Below are positions 54,342-64,000 of a DNA stretch of 64,000 nucleotides, in pieces. The number at the start of each line of letters is the position of its first letter. The stretch's first letter is position 1. Below the pieces are notes generated by a model. That model saw only the letters and a list, made by a program, of their open reading frames with translations. It did not search any database and was not told where the DNA came from. Made by a program: the position numbers and the translations under genes. Source of the DNA: Streptacidiphilus neutrinimicus (GTDB taxonomy: Bacteria; Actinomycetota; Actinomycetes; Streptomycetales; Streptomycetaceae); assembly GCF_000787815.1 (NCBI RefSeq), contig NZ_BBPO01000001.1, positions 170,936-234,935 on the forward strand, written 5' to 3'.

Positions 54342-55366
54342 TTCCTGGTCCGTGAGGGCGAAGCGGTCTTCTTGGCTGTCTTGGACGGAACGGGAGCGGT
54401 GGCCGGCTCCGGGGCCTCGACGACCTCGCGAACGGACGAGGCGGAGTGGAGGTTCTCCACGCCGTAGCGCACCGCCGACGCGTAGATCAGGTCCGGGTCG
54501 AGGCGGCGCAGCTCCTCGGCGATGAGCTCCGAGGTCTCGCGCCGCTTGAGCGCCACCATCCGGTCCGGCTGGCCCGGCATCGACAGCTTGGCCAACAGGC
54601 CGTCGGGACGGTCCAGGCAGACGTCGCCGTCCACGGTGTGCATCCGCACCGCCGTGATGCCCGGGCCCTCGCTGACCTTGCGCTCGACCTTGATCTTCAG
54701 CCGTTCCGCCAGCCACAGGGCCAGCAGCTCGGTCGAGGGGTTGTCCGACTCGCCCTCGACCGTCGCCGAGTCGACCTGGACGTGCTTCTGGTCCAGGGCC
54801 GCGGCCAGCATCGAACGCCACGGGGTGATCCGGGTCCAGGCCAGGTCGGTGTCGCCGGGCGCGTAGGACGCGGCCCGCGTGGCCAGCTGCTCGACCGGGC
54901 TCTCCGCCGCGACGGCGTCGGTGATCCGGCGTTGGGCCAGCGTGCCCAGCGGGTCCTTCTCGGGGTTGACCGGCGCGTTCTCCGGCCACCAGACGACGAC
55001 CGGGGCGTCCGGCAGCAGCAGCGGCAGCACGACCGACTGCGCCTGCGCGGCCAGCTCGCCGTGGAGGCGGAGCACGACCGTCTCGCCGGTTCCCGAGTCG
55101 GAGCCGACCCGGACCTCGGCGTCCAGACGCGCCTGGGACCGCGCCCGCGGCGAACGCCCCGGGCGCTTGATGACGGCCAGGATGCGCGAGGGGTGCTCGC
55201 GCGAGGCGTCGGAGGCTGCCTTGAGCGCGTCGTAGGCGCTGCCCTCGTCGGTGACGATCACGAGCGTCAGCACCATGCCGACGGTCGCCGTGCCGATCGC
55301 CCGGCGGGCGTCGATCAACGTCGCGTTGATCTTGCTGGAGGTGGTGTCGGTGAGATCGATCTTCAT
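54338..55366 (-). CDS. opcA: Glucose-6-phosphate dehydrogenase assembly protein OpcA
   Basis: A 342-residue OpcA protein that promotes assembly or redox activation of G6PDH in actinobacteria and cyanobacteria. Recognisable are MVLTLVIVTDEGSAYDALKA, the LPLLLPDAPVVVWWPENAP core and the LALWLAERLKIKV segment. The C-terminal tail is Lys/Ser/Thr-rich. It overlaps zwf and pgl by four bases each, so expression is tightly coupled. Confidence 0.95.
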   Translation of the reverse strand: MKIDLTDTTSSKINATLIDARRAIGTATVGMVLTLVIVTDEGSAYDALKAASDASREHPSRILAVIKRPGRSPRARSQARLDAEVRVGSDSGTGETVVLRLHGELAAQAQSVVLPLLLPDAPVVVWWPENAPVNPEKDPLGTLAQRRITDAVAAESPVEQLATRAASYAPGDTDLAWTRITPWRSMLAAALDQKHVQVDSATVEGESDNPSTELLALWLAERLKIKVERKVSEGPGITAVRMHTVDGDVCLDRPDGLLAKLSMPGQPDRMVALKRRETSELIAEELRRLDPDLIYASAVRYGVENLHSASSVREVVEAPEPATAPVPSKTAKKTASPSRTRK

Positions 55367-56958
55367 GGCCGGCGCCAGCTCCTGCCGTCTCGTGCGAGCA
55401 TCTCGTCCGCCTCGGCCGGGCCCCAGGTGCCGGCCTCGTACTGTGCGGGCTTGCCGTGGGCGTCCCAGTACTTCTCGATCGGGTCCAGGATCCGCCAGGA
55501 CTCCTCGACCTCCTGATGGCGCGGGAACAGGTTGGCGTCCCCGAGCAGCACGTCCAGGATCAGCCGCTCGTAGGCCTCCGGGCTGGACTCGGTGAAGGAC
55601 TCGCCGTAGGCGAAGTCCATCGTCACGTCCCGGACCTCCATCGACGTGCCCGGCACCTTCGAGCCGAAGCGCACCGTCACGCCCTCGTCCGGCTGGACGC
55701 GGATGACCAGCGCGTTCTGGCCCAGCTCCTCCGTCGCCGCGGCGTCGAAGGGCAGGTAGGGGGCCCGCTGGAAGACGACCGCGATCTCGGTGACGCGGCG
55801 GCCCAGCCGCTTGCCGGTGCGCAGGTAGAACGGCACACCCGCCCAGCGGCGGTTGTTGATCTCCAGCTTGATCGCGGCGAAGGTGTCGGTCTTGGACTTG
55901 GGGTTGATCCCCTCCTCCTCGAGGTAGCCCGGCACCTCCTCGCCGCCCTGCCAGCCGTGCGCGTACTGTGCCCGCACGGTGTGCTTGCCCAGGTCGTCGG
56001 GGATCTTGACCGAGGTCAGCACCTTGAGCTTCTCCGCCACCAGCGCCTTGGGATGGAAGGAGGCGGGCTCCTCCATCGCCGTCAGCGCCATCAGCTGGAG
56101 CAGGTGGTTCTGGATGACGTCCCGGGCGGCGCCGATGCCGTCGTAGTACCCGGCGCGGCCGCCGATGCCGATGTCCTCGGCCATGGTGATCTGCACGTGG
56201 TCGACGTAGCCGCGGTTCCAGATCGGCTCGAACATCGCGTTGGCGAAACGCAGCGCCAGGATGTTCTGGACCGTCTCCTTGCCGAGGTAGTGGTCGATCC
56301 GGAAGACCTCGTCACGCGGGAAGACCTCGTGCACGACCTTGTTCAGCTCCTGGGCGGAGGCGAGGTCGTGGCCGAAGGGCTTCTCGATGACGGCACGGCG
56401 CCAGGAGCCCTTGGGCGGGTCCGCCAGGCCGTGGGCCTTGAGCTGCTGGACCACCTGCGGGAAGAACTTCGGCGGGACGGACAGGTAGAAGGCGAAGTTG
56501 CCGCCCGTGCCCTGCGCCTTGTCCAGCTCCTCGATGGTCTCGCGCAGCTTGTCGAAGGCCTGGTCGTCGACGAACTCGCCCTGGACGAAGCGCATGCCCT
56601 TGGCCAGCTGCTGCCAGACCTCCTCGCGGAAGGGCGTGCGCGAGTGCTCCTTGACGGAGTCGTGCACGACCTGGGCGAAGTCCTCGTCCTCCCAGTCGCG
56701 GCGGGCGAAGCCGACGAGCGAGAAGCCCGGCGGCAGCAGGCCGCGGTTGGCCAGGTCGTAGATGGCCGGCATCAGCTTCTTGCGGGACAGGTCGCCCGTG
56801 ACTCCGAAGATGACCAGGCCCGACGGCCCCGCGATACGCGGGAGCCGTCGGTCCGCCGGGTCACGCAGCGGGTTGATCCACACATTGGTCTCGCCGAAGT
56901 TCTCCGGCGCCCCGTCGTCCAGGACGGGGTCGTCGGACACCGCTGCGGGGTCGGTCAC
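55363..56958 (-). CDS. zwf: Glucose-6-phosphate 1-dehydrogenase
   Basis: First enzyme of the pentose phosphate path, producing NADPH; 531 residues. NADP-binding [20 protein letters not shown] lies near residue 49-68, the catalytic [13 protein letters not shown] near 215-227, and [14 protein letters not shown] holds the G6P-site Lys. The GTG overlaps the tal stop by four bases. The N-terminal 45 residues ([16 protein letters not shown]) are an actinobacterial extension. Confidence 0.97.
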   Translation of the reverse strand: MTDPAAVSDDPVLDDGAPENFGETNVWINPLRDPADRRLPRIAGPSGLVIFGVTGDLSRKKLMPAIYDLANRGLLPPGFSLVGFARRDWEDEDFAQVVHDSVKEHSRTPFREEVWQQLAKGMRFVQGEFVDDQAFDKLRETIEELDKAQGTGGNFAFYLSVPPKFFPQVVQQLKAHGLADPPKGSWRRAVIEKPFGHDLASAQELNKVVHEVFPRDEVFRIDHYLGKETVQNILALRFANAMFEPIWNRGYVDHVQITMAEDIGIGGRAGYYDGIGAARDVIQNHLLQLMALTAMEEPASFHPKALVAEKLKVLTSVKIPDDLGKHTVRAQYAHGWQGGEEVPGYLEEEGINPKSKTDTFAAIKLEINNRRWAGVPFYLRTGKRLGRRVTEIAVVFQRAPYLPFDAAATEELGQNALVIRVQPDEGVTVRFGSKVPGTSMEVRDVTMDFAYGESFTESSPEAYERLILDVLLGDANLFPRHQEVEESWRILDPIEKYWDAHGKPAQYEAGTWGPAEADEMLARDGRSWRRP

Positions 56959-58073
56959 TTCGTCGCGCCACCCTTCGCGTCGAGGGACTGCTGCACCGTC
57001 TCCAGCAGCTCCTTCCAGGAGATCTCGAACTTCTCCACGCCCTCGTCCTCCAGGACCTGGACGACGTCGTCGTAGGAGATGCCGAGGGCGGCGACCTTGT
57101 CCAGCACGGCCTTGGCGTCGCCGTAGTTCGGGGTCACCGTGTCGCCGCTGATCACGCCGTGGTCGGCGACGGCGTCGAGGGTGGCCTCCGGCATGGTGTT
57201 GACCGTGCCCGGGGCGACCAGGTCCACGACGTACATGGTGTCGTCGTAGTTCGGGTCCTTGACCCCGGTGGAGGCCCACAGCGGACGCTGCGGCTTGGCG
57301 CCGGCGGCGGCCAGCGCCTTCCAGCGGTCGCTGCTGAACACCTCCTCGTAGGCCTGGTAGGCCAGGCGGGCGTTGGCGATGGCCGCCTTCCCCTTGAGGG
57401 CCAGCGCCTCCTCGGTGCCGATCTTCGTCAGGCGCTTGTCGATCTCCGTGTCCACGCGGGAGACGAAGAAGGAGGCGACCGACTCGATCGTGGAGAGGTC
57501 GTGGCCGTTGGCCTTGGCCTGCTCCAGGCCGGTCAGGAAGGCGTCCATGACGGCCTTGTAGCGCTCCAGCGAGAAGATCAGCGTGACGTTGACGCTGATG
57601 CCCTCGCCCAGCACCGCGCTGATGGCCGGCAGGCCGGCCACGGTGGCCGGGATCTTGATGAAGGTGTTCGGACGGTCGACCAGCCACCACAGCTGCTTGG
57701 CCTCGGCGATGGTCGGCGCCGTCTCGTGCGCCAGACGCGGGTCCACCTCGATGGAGACCCGGCCGTCGCGGCCGTTGCTCGCGTCGTAGACCGGGCGCAG
57801 CACGTCGGCCGCGTCGCGGACGTCGGCGGAGGTCATCATCCGCACGGCCTCGTCGACGGTGACGCCGCGCACGGCCAGATCGGCCAGCTGGGCCTCGTAG
57901 CCGTCGCCGGCGCCGATCGCCTTCTGGAAGATCGACGGGTTGGTGGTCACGCCCACCACGTGCTTGTCGCGGACCAGCTCGGCGAGGTTGCCGGAGGTGA
58001 GCCGCTTGCGGGACAGGTCGTCCAGCCAGATCGCCACGCCTTCGTCGCTGAGGCGCGCCAGGGAGTCAGTCAT
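56955..58073 (-). CDS. tal: Transaldolase
   Basis: Transfers dihydroxyacetone units between sugar phosphates; 372 residues, the longer actinobacterial TalB class. [12 protein letters not shown] near 43-54, [14 protein letters not shown] with the Schiff-base Lys, [14 protein letters not shown], and [13 protein letters not shown] are the conserved blocks. ATG behind AGGAAAGAG. It follows tkt by 32 bases and overlaps zwf. Confidence 0.96.
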   Translation of the reverse strand: MTDSLARLSDEGVAIWLDDLSRKRLTSGNLAELVRDKHVVGVTTNPSIFQKAIGAGDGYEAQLADLAVRGVTVDEAVRMMTSADVRDAADVLRPVYDASNGRDGRVSIEVDPRLAHETAPTIAEAKQLWWLVDRPNTFIKIPATVAGLPAISAVLGEGISVNVTLIFSLERYKAVMDAFLTGLEQAKANGHDLSTIESVASFFVSRVDTEIDKRLTKIGTEEALALKGKAAIANARLAYQAYEEVFSSDRWKALAAAGAKPQRPLWASTGVKDPNYDDTMYVVDLVAPGTVNTMPEATLDAVADHGVISGDTVTPNYGDAKAVLDKVAALGISYDDVVQVLEDEGVEKFEISWKELLETVQQSLDAKGGATK

Positions 58074-58105
58074 GATGAAGCTCTTTCCTCTGCGATACGT
58101 ACGGT

Positions 58106-60181
58106 TCAGCGACCGGCGGCCGCGAGAGATTCCTTCGCGGCGGCGACCACGTGCTCGGCGGTGAAGCCGAACTCGCGGAAGAGCACCTTGGCGTCGGCGC
58201 TGGCGCCGAAGTGCTCCAGGGAGACGATGCGACCGGCGTCGCCGACGAAGCGGTGCCAGGTCAGCGCGATACCGGCCTCGACCGCCACGCGCGCCTTGAC
58301 CGACGAGGGGAGCACGCTGTCGCGGTACTCCTTCGTCTGCTCGTCGAACCACTCCACCGACGGCATCGAGACCACGCGGGTCGGGATGCCCTCGGCCTGC
58401 AGGGTCTCGCGGGCCGCGACGGCGAGCTGGAGCTCGGAGCCGGTGCCGATGAGGATCACCTGAGGCGCGCCGCCCTCGGCCTCGGTGTGGACGTAGCCGC
58501 CCTTGGCCGCGTCCTCGTTGCGGGCGTAGGTGGGGACGCCCTGGCGGGTCAGCGCCAGGCCGTGCGGGGCCGGGGCGGCGGTGTGGCGGCGGGTGATCTC
58601 CTCCCACGCCACCGCGGTCTCGTTGGCGTCGGCCGGACGGACCATGTTCAGGCCCGGGATCGCGCGCAGCGCGGCCATGTGCTCGACCGGCTGGTGGGTC
58701 GGGCCGTCCTCGCCGAGGCCGATGGAGTCGTGCGTCCAGACGTAGGTGACCGGCAGCTTCATCAGCGCGGCCAGGCGGACCGCACCGCGCATGTAGTCCG
58801 AGAACGTCAGGAACGTGCCGCCGTAGACGCGGGTGTTCCCGTGCAGCGCGATGCCGTTCATCGCCGAGCCCATGGCGTGCTCGCGGATGCCGAAGTGGAT
58901 CGTGCGGCCGTACGGGCTCGCCTCCGGCAGCGGGTTGCCGACCGGGAGGAAGGACGAGGAGGCGTCGATGGTGGTGTTGTTCGAGCCGGCCAGGTCGGCC
59001 GAGCCGCCCCACAGCTCCGGCAGCACCTTGCCCAGACCCTGCAGCACCTTGCCGGAGGCGGCGCGGGTGGCGATGGAGGAGCCGACCTCGAAGGCGGGGA
59101 CGGACTGCTCCCAGCCCTCCGGCAGCGCGCCGGCCTGGACACGGTCGAACAGGGCGGCACGCTCCGGGTTGGCGGTGCGCCAGTCGGCCAGCTGCTTCTC
59201 CCACTCGGCGTGGGCCTCGGCGCCGCGCTCGCCGACCTTGCGGGCATGCGCGAGCACCTCCGGCTCGACGACGAAGGACTTCTCCGGGTCGAAGCCGAGG
59301 ACCCGCTTGGTGGCGGCGACCTCGTCCGCGCCGAGCGCGGAACCGTGGGCGGCCTCGGTGTTCTGCTTGGTCGGGGCCGGCCAGGCGATGATCGTGCGCA
59401 TCGCGATGATGGACGGCTTGCCGGTCTCGTTCTTGGCGGCGGTCAGCGCGTCGTTCAGGGCCTTGACGTCGATGTCGCCGGACTCGGCCGGCTCGATGCG
59501 CTGGATGTGCCAGCCGTACGCCTCGTAGCGCTTGAGGACGTCCTCGGAGAACGCGGTCTCGGTGTCGCCCTCGATGGAGATGTGGTTGTCGTCGTAGAGG
59601 AAGACGAGGTTGCCCAGCTTCTGGTGGCCGGCCAGCGAGGAGGCCTCGGAGGAGATGCCCTCCTCCAGGTCGCCGTCCGAGACGATCGCCCAGATGGTCT
59701 GGTCGAACGGGGACGCGCCCTGGGGCGCCTCCGGATCGAACAGGCCGCGCTCGTAGCGGCTGGCCATGGCCATGCCGACCGCGTTGCCGACACCCTGGCC
59801 CAGCGGGCCGGTGGTGGTCTCGACGCCGACGGTGTGGCCGTGCTCGGGGTGACCCGGCGTCAGCGAGCCCCAGGTGCGGAAGGCCTCCAGGTCTTCCAGG
59901 GACAGGCCGTAGCCGGAGAGGTAGAGCTGGATGTAGAGCGTGAGCGAGGTGTGGCCGGGCGACAGCACGAAGCGGTCACGGCCGACCCACTGCGCGTCCG
60001 CCGGGTCGTGGCGCAGAAAGCGCTGGTAGATCAGGTACGCGGCGGGGGCCAGGCTCATCGCCGTGCCGGGGTGACCGTTTCCGACCTTCTGGACCGCGTC
60101 CGCCGCCAGAACGCGCACGGTGTCCACCGCGCGCTGGTCGAGTTCGGTCCATTCGAAGGTGTTACTCGGCGTCGTGCTCAC
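58106..60181 (-). CDS. tkt: Transketolase
   Basis: Thiamine diphosphate enzyme moving two-carbon units between sugar phosphates; 691 residues. The N-terminal [20 protein letters not shown], the TPP motif [24 protein letters not shown] block beginning VSDGDLEEG, and the pyrimidine-domain FGIREHAMG are present. GTG start. First gene of the five-gene pentose-phosphate operon read leftward; it diverges from ctaB. Confidence 0.97.
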   Translation of the reverse strand: MSTTPSNTFEWTELDQRAVDTVRVLAADAVQKVGNGHPGTAMSLAPAAYLIYQRFLRHDPADAQWVGRDRFVLSPGHTSLTLYIQLYLSGYGLSLEDLEAFRTWGSLTPGHPEHGHTVGVETTTGPLGQGVGNAVGMAMASRYERGLFDPEAPQGASPFDQTIWAIVSDGDLEEGISSEASSLAGHQKLGNLVFLYDDNHISIEGDTETAFSEDVLKRYEAYGWHIQRIEPAESGDIDVKALNDALTAAKNETGKPSIIAMRTIIAWPAPTKQNTEAAHGSALGADEVAATKRVLGFDPEKSFVVEPEVLAHARKVGERGAEAHAEWEKQLADWRTANPERAALFDRVQAGALPEGWEQSVPAFEVGSSIATRAASGKVLQGLGKVLPELWGGSADLAGSNNTTIDASSSFLPVGNPLPEASPYGRTIHFGIREHAMGSAMNGIALHGNTRVYGGTFLTFSDYMRGAVRLAALMKLPVTYVWTHDSIGLGEDGPTHQPVEHMAALRAIPGLNMVRPADANETAVAWEEITRRHTAAPAPHGLALTRQGVPTYARNEDAAKGGYVHTEAEGGAPQVILIGTGSELQLAVAARETLQAEGIPTRVVSMPSVEWFDEQTKEYRDSVLPSSVKARVAVEAGIALTWHRFVGDAGRIVSLEHFGASADAKVLFREFGFTAEHVVAAAKESLAAAGR

Positions 60182-60355
60182 CCTGAATCAGGGCTCCTTC
60201 CGTAACGTCTTCCGACTCGCGCCAAGTCCGACAACGGCGGCGGTTACTTGTCACAGTGCGTTGACCCTCTTTACAGACGCGAGCCTACCGCTGATGGATG
60301 CGTGCGTTCCCGCTGAACATGGCAGACCGGTTACGGGGCGCGAGCGCTGTTCGCT

Positions 60356-60379
60356 CCGTGTTCACCCTGCTGAACACGG
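60356..60379. promoter_or_regulatory. Palindrome CCGTGTTCA-N6-TGAACACGG between tkt and ctaB
   Basis: Exact 9-bp arms with a 6-base spacer lie in the 292-base divergent gap; a further half-site CTGAACATGG occurs at about 60312-60321. This looks like the operator of a dimeric regulator. TTGACC at 60261 and TAAGGT near 60430 could be rightward promoter elements. No known consensus is claimed. Confidence 0.5.
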
Positions 60380-60473
60380 CGTTTGGCCCGACACGGCCCC
60401 CCGCCGCAATAGCGGAGATATGGAGCGTCTAAGGTGGCGTGGTACTGCTGAGCTTCATCAACCAGGGGTGTTC

Positions 60474-61415
60474 GTGACCGCCGTCGAATCCCGTCCGGCC
60501 GGTCTGGTCGAGGGGACCCCCGGGCATAGGCCGCTGACGGCCCGCCTCGGGGCCTTCATCGCACTGACCAAGCCGCGGATCATCGAGCTGCTGCTGATCA
60601 CCACCGTTCCGGTGATGTTCCTGGCGCAGCGCGGAGTTCCCGACCTGCTGCTGGTGCTGGAGGTCGTCGTCGGCGGCTATCTGTCCGCGGGGGGCGCCAA
60701 CGCGCTCAACATGTACATCGACCGCGACATCGACGCGCTGATGACCCGCACCGAGCGGCGCCCGCTGGTCACCGGCATGGTCTCCCCGCGTGAGGCCCTG
60801 GTCTTCGGCGTCGCGCTCGCGGTCGGCTCGACCCTGTGGTTCTGGGCCCTGGTCAACCCGCTGAGCGCGGCGCTGTCGCTGGCGGCGCTCCTCTTCTACG
60901 TCGTCGTCTACACGATGGGCCTCAAGCGCCGCACGGCGCAGAACATCGTCTGGGGCGGGATCGCCGGCTGCATGCCGGTCTTCATCGGCTGGTCCGCCGT
61001 CACCGACTCGCTGGCTTGGCCGCCGGTCGTGCTCTTCCTCGTCATCTTCTTCTGGACCCCGCCGCACTACTGGCCGCTGTCGATGAAGGTCAAGGACGAC
61101 TACGCGAACGCCGGCGTGCCGATGCTGCCCGTCCTCGCCACGAACGAGGCCGTGGCCAAGCAGATCGTCGCCTACAGCTGGGTCATGGTCGCGGTGTCGC
61201 TGACGCTGTGGCCGCTGGGCCACACCAGCGTGGTCTACCCGGTCACCGCGGTGCTGCTGGGCGCGCTGTGGCTCAAGGAGGCGCACGGCCTGCTGTCCCG
61301 GGCCAAGTCCGGGATCGTGGGCGCGAAGCTCAAGGAAATGCGGCTGTTCCACTGGTCGATCACCTATCTGACGCTGCTGTTCGTCGAGATCGCAATCGAC
61401 CCGTTCCTGAAGTAG
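60474..61415 (+). CDS. ctaB: Protohaem IX farnesyltransferase (haem O synthase)
   Basis: Membrane prenyltransferase adding farnesyl to haem b to make haem O for cytochrome oxidase; 313 residues, about nine helices. The Asp-rich motif [20 protein letters not shown] (residues about 80-99) and the second conserved loop ([17 protein letters not shown]) are intact; the [23 protein letters not shown] block is typical. GTG at 60474 behind AGGGG. ctaA, the next enzyme in the path, lies two genes on in opposite orientation. Confidence 0.96.
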   Translation: MTAVESRPAGLVEGTPGHRPLTARLGAFIALTKPRIIELLLITTVPVMFLAQRGVPDLLLVLEVVVGGYLSAGGANALNMYIDRDIDALMTRTERRPLVTGMVSPREALVFGVALAVGSTLWFWALVNPLSAALSLAALLFYVVVYTMGLKRRTAQNIVWGGIAGCMPVFIGWSAVTDSLAWPPVVLFLVIFFWTPPHYWPLSMKVKDDYANAGVPMLPVLATNEAVAKQIVAYSWVMVAVSLTLWPLGHTSVVYPVTAVLLGALWLKEAHGLLSRAKSGIVGAKLKEMRLFHWSITYLTLLFVEIAIDPFLK

Positions 61416-61429
61416 TCGGATCGGATTCG

Positions 61430-61471
61430 GACCGGACCCCGGTGTGCGTTACTGCACATCGGGGTCCGGTC
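61430..61471 (+). terminator. Terminator after ctaB
   Basis: GACCGGACCCC...GTGTGC pairs with GCACA...GGGGTCCGGTC (about 17 bp, one bulge) and is followed by GTTT. Confidence 0.8.
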
Positions 61472-61505
61472 GTTTCTGCGTCTACCCCTGAGTAATCTGC
61501 TGTCT

Positions 61506-61832
61506 ATGACCACCGAAGAGACCACCGCCGTCCTCTCTCCCCGGGACGAGAAGCGCGCGCAGCGCATCGCCAAGAACGTCAAGGCCTTCGCCGCCGCGCA
61601 CGGTGGCAGCGCGGACGGCGTCGTCGAGTACGTCGGCAAGATCGCGACCCGGATCGCCCTGGTGGGCGCCGACGGCCAGTGGGGCGACCAGGTCGCGCCG
61701 TCCATGGCCGTCGCGGAGCGCGCGGTGGAGCTCTCGGGCGTCACCAAGCACGACAGCTTCGAGGGCGAGCTGGGCCTGAAGGTCAAGACCGGCGCGTACG
61801 AGTGGAAGCGGATGGCGGGCATCCAGATCTGA
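61506..61832 (+). CDS. Conserved actinobacterial protein of unknown function
   Basis: A 108-residue soluble protein, Ala/Lys/Glu-rich, with the core KNVKAFAAAHGGSADGVVEYV and ATRIALVGADGQWGDQVAP. No motif is recognised. TAATCT at 61493-61498 ends seven bases before the ATG and no ribosome site is visible, so the mRNA is probably leaderless. It sits between ctaB and ctaA, which may hint at a link to haem or respiration, but that is only position. Confidence 0.8.
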   Translation: MTTEETTAVLSPRDEKRAQRIAKNVKAFAAAHGGSADGVVEYVGKIATRIALVGADGQWGDQVAPSMAVAERAVELSGVTKHDSFEGELGLKVKTGAYEWKRMAGIQI

Positions 61833-61860
61833 GCGACTCTCCCGCTCTCCCGCTCTCCCG

Positions 61861-61905
61861 CCTATGACGGAGCCCCCGGCCACTGGCCGGGGGCTCCGTC
61901 ATAGG
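61861..61905. terminator. Perfect 21-bp bidirectional terminator
   Basis: A 21-bp perfect stem with a 3-base ACT loop (CCTATGACGGAGCCCCCGGC at the start of the left arm) lies between two convergent genes, 28 bases past the small gene stop and 15 from the ctaA stop. Confidence 0.93.
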
Positions 61906-61919
61906 GGTGCGTGCGCGGG

Positions 61920-62891
61920 TCAGGCGGTAGCCACCAGCGCCTCGATGTCGGCCGGTCGGTCCAGGGAGCCGACCTCGGGCCGCACGCGCAGCGAGAGGTG
62001 CAGGCGCAGGACCGCGACCCAGCACAGGGCCGCGCCCAGCATGTGGATGCCGACCAGCAGCTCCGGCACGTGGGTGAGGTACTGGACGAAGCCCAGCGCG
62101 CCCTGCGCCAGCAGGACGGCGAGGAAGCCCCTGGCGATGCGGCGCGGGGCCGCGGGCGCGTCCACGGCCATCAGGACGAAGATCATGGCGGCGGCCAGGC
62201 CCACCGAGACGAAGGCGAAGTCGGCGTGGAACTGGGTGATCTTGTCCCAGTTGAACGGCATCCGCTTCACGTCGCTGCTGTCGCCCGGGTGCGGACCGGA
62301 GCCGGTGACCAGGGTGCCGGCGGCGATCAGCAGGGCCGTCATCGCGACGGTGAGGCGCGAGAGATGGATGATCGGGCGGCCGACCGTGCGGACCGGCTCG
62401 CCGTCGCCCTCGCGGGTGCGCTGCCACATCGCCAGCGAGGCGAGGATCTGCAGCATCGACAGCAGGAAGTGGCAGGAGACCACGTAGGGGTTCAGGTGCG
62501 TCAGCACCGTGATCCCGCCGACGACCGCGTCGCCGACGATGATCCAGAACTGGTACCAGCCGAGGCGCGTGACCTCCTTGCGCCACGGCTTGGCGCAGCG
62601 CGAGGCCAGGATCGCCAGGCCGACGACGACGCAGATGACGTCGGTCAGCATGCGGTTGCTGAACTCGATGACGCCGTGGACGCCCATCGCGGACGTCGGG
62701 GCGAGCGTCGTCGAGGTGCAGGTCGGCCAGGTCGGGCAGCCGAGGCCCGAGCCCGTGAGGCGGACCGCGCCGCCCGTCACGATGATCAGCACGCTGCACA
62801 CCAGCGTGGCCAGCGCCGCGCGGCGGACCCACTGGTCCGGCACGGTCACCCGCTCGGCGAGGTAGGAGAAGGGGGTACGCACGACGTCCAT
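61920..62891 (-). CDS. ctaA: Haem A synthase
   Basis: Integral membrane oxidase converting haem O to haem A; 323 residues, eight helices. The N-terminal ACSVLIIVTGGAVRLTGSGLGCP-type motif (from about residue 36, with GLGCPTWPTC cysteines), HGVIEFSNRMLT, HLNPYVVSCHFLLS, FHADFAFVSVG and VGIHMLGAA supply the conserved haem-ligand histidines. The start is the ATG at 62891; a longer in-frame version has no ribosome site. Acts after CtaB in cytochrome aa3 assembly. Confidence 0.95.
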   Translation of the reverse strand: MDVVRTPFSYLAERVTVPDQWVRRAALATLVCSVLIIVTGGAVRLTGSGLGCPTWPTCTSTTLAPTSAMGVHGVIEFSNRMLTDVICVVVGLAILASRCAKPWRKEVTRLGWYQFWIIVGDAVVGGITVLTHLNPYVVSCHFLLSMLQILASLAMWQRTREGDGEPVRTVGRPIIHLSRLTVAMTALLIAAGTLVTGSGPHPGDSSDVKRMPFNWDKITQFHADFAFVSVGLAAAMIFVLMAVDAPAAPRRIARGFLAVLLAQGALGFVQYLTHVPELLVGIHMLGAALCWVAVLRLHLSLRVRPEVGSLDRPADIEALVATA

Positions 62892-62984
62892 CGTAGGTGC
62901 CCGAATTCTCGTTCTTTGCCCGGGGTGACGCGTCCCACGAAAGCCGACGTCAGGCTCCGTGGGGCGCGTCACACCGAGGGCGCG

Positions 62985-64000
62985 TCAGGCCGAGTGGTTG
63001 CCGCGGCGCTTGCGGAGCAGGAAGACGGCCGCGCCGCCGACCACGACCAGGCCCGCGCCGATGCCGGCGATCACCGGGGTCGCGCTGCTGGCGCCGGTCT
63101 CGGCCAGCGGCGGCTGCGAGGACGAGGCCGACGGGGTCGGCGTCGGCGACGGCAGGTGGCTGCCGCCGGTGGGCTGACAGGTCAGCGCGCCGGTGAAGGT
63201 CCGGGTGAAGTTCGGGCCGGTCACGGTGATCGTGTACTTCTGCCCCTCCTTCTCCTTGACCAGCACGGTCTTGGTCGCGCCCGGCGCGACGGTCTCGGTG
63301 AGGGCGCCGACCCTGGCGGTCCACGGCTGGTCGCCGCCGTTGGTCAGGGTGATGTCGACGCCGCCCTGCTTGCAGTCCTGCGTGGCGTTGGCCGCCGGGA
63401 CCGGACCCTGCGGGGCCCACCGCGCCTGCGCCGCGGCCTTGACCGAGACCGGGGCGGTGCCCGCGAGGATCATCGTCTGGCTCGAGCCGTCGACGGCCTT
63501 GAAGGCGCGGCCGACCGGGAGGGCGGTGGTGGTCGACGCGTCCACCTCGGCGGAGCCGGCCGCCGTGCCCTTGGGGACGTCGACGTAGAGCTTCTCGCCG
63601 TTCACGGCGCTGGTGACCGGCTTGCCGGCGGCGTCGACCAGCCGCACGCCGGACGGGCCGGTGAGCGAGACGTCCACGGAGGAGCCGCTGGTGGCGACGG
63701 TCACCGGGCCGAGCAGGCCGCCACGGCCGGCGACGGAGGCGGGGGAGAGGGCGAGCGAGGGGGCCGGCTCGGCGGTGTCCTGGGCGTGCTGCTCCAGCCA
63801 GGCGGTGAGCTGGGCGGCGGTCCCGTTCTCCGGCTGCGCGTCCACGTGGTCGGAGTAGTGCCAGATCGCGGCCTGGGTCGCGGCGGCGGCCTGATCGTCC
63901 GTCAGGCCGGACGCGCCGATGTCGCCGGCCAGCGTCGCGGCGGAGACCACCGGGAAGGAGTGCTGCAGGATCCACTGGATCTTGCCGCGGTCCGGGTTCT
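62985..64000 (-). CDS. TQXA thioester-domain surface protein with LAETG sorting signal, partial
   Basis: C-terminal 338 residues of a surface protein; the start lies beyond the window. The far end contains TQAAIWHYSD, the Gln half of the Cys-Gln thioester (TQXA) domain, then Ig-like beta domains with a Ser/Pro/Thr linker (PSPTPTPSASSSQPP), and the sortase signal LAETG followed by a helix (VIAGIGAGLVVVGGAAVFLL) and RKRRGNHSA. It should be anchored by sortase E-type enzyme and form a covalent bond to a host or surface amine. The Cys of the thioester is outside the window. Confidence 0.9.
   Translation of the reverse strand, partial: NPDRGKIQWILQHSFPVVSAATLAGDIGASGLTDDQAAAATQAAIWHYSDHVDAQPENGTAAQLTAWLEQHAQDTAEPAPSLALSPASVAGRGGLLGPVTVATSGSSVDVSLTGPSGVRLVDAAGKPVTSAVNGEKLYVDVPKGTAAGSAEVDASTTTALPVGRAFKAVDGSSQTMILAGTAPVSVKAAAQARWAPQGPVPAANATQDCKQGGVDITLTNGGDQPWTARVGALTETVAPGATKTVLVKEKEGQKYTITVTGPNFTRTFTGALTCQPTGGSHLPSPTPTPSASSSQPPLAETGASSATPVIAGIGAGLVVVGGAAVFLLRKRRGNHSA

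Overview
The window is high-GC actinobacterial DNA, very probably from Streptomycetaceae (Streptomyces, Kitasatospora, Streptacidiphilus or a close relative). The evidence is the strong G/C bias at third codon positions, frequent GTG/TTG starts, 4-base stop/start overlaps, marker genes (whiA, an RbpA-family gene, an AfsR-type regulator, a third-type EF-Tu, a TQXA/LAETG surface protein) and a gene order uvrA - uvrC - rapZ - yvcK - whiA - gap - pgk - tpi - secG ... pgl - opcA - zwf - tal - tkt - ctaB that, from memory, matches the core of Streptomyces genomes. No tRNA, rRNA, CRISPR array, insertion sequence or prophage was seen.

Layout. 1-2.5 kb: start of a lipoprotein gene, then the coproporphyrin-dependent haem genes hemG/cgoX and hemQ/chdC. 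2.5-6.6 kb: accessory stretch with two membrane proteins, an XRE-ImmA/IrrE regulator-protease translationally coupled to a PIN-domain protein, and a divergent YbjQ-type protein sharing a symmetric operator. 7-10.4 kb: msrB, murC, a conserved unknown and a pyrimidine reductase. 10.4-17.5 kb: zapE, uvrB, a terD-GH16 pair, terC behind a yybP-ykoY (Mn2+) riboswitch, a TauD-type dioxygenase. 17.6-26 kb: tetR plus an ABC exporter, a 42-residue membrane protein, two divergent cold-shock genes, an extracytoplasmic flavin system (apbE, FMN-binding protein, ferric-reductase-like protein) facing a two-component pair. 26-28.4 kb: three tandem TPR genes, the middle one decayed. 28.4-34 kb: zinc-ribbon protein, MBL hydrolase, mycothiol-type isomerase, uvrA, a Rieske lipoprotein, then a 16-bp minisatellite. 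34-40.3 kb: AfsR-like STAND regulator, divergent EF-Tu, Uma2 nuclease, an 11-bp minisatellite. 40.3-45.3 kb: uvrC-rapZ-yvcK-whiA. 45.8-49.9 kb: lower glycolysis (gap, pgk, tpiA), secG, an RbpA-family protein. 49.9-53.4 kb: padR, a frameshifted gene, an amino-acid permease, a GNAT. 53.5-60.2 kb: pentose phosphate operon tkt-tal-zwf-opcA-pgl. 60.4-64 kb: ctaB and ctaA (haem O and haem A synthesis), a small conserved protein, and the C-terminal part of a sortase-anchored thioester-domain surface protein.

How it fits together: all three subunits of the UvrABC excinuclease lie within 31 kb; haem production (hemG, hemQ) and haem O/A maturation (ctaB, ctaA) bracket the window; the pentose-phosphate operon feeds NADPH beside the triose part of glycolysis. 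The accessory islands hold the novel-looking material: the XRE-IrrE/PIN unit with its palindrome over the -35, the leader hairpin that masks the terC ribosome binding site, the EF-Tu paralogue with changes at two antibiotic-contact positions, the decayed TPR paralogue, and two minisatellites. Many genes show a TAnnnT hexamer 6-8 bases before the start codon, which suggests leaderless transcripts. All of this was read by eye from the sequence; no homology search was run.
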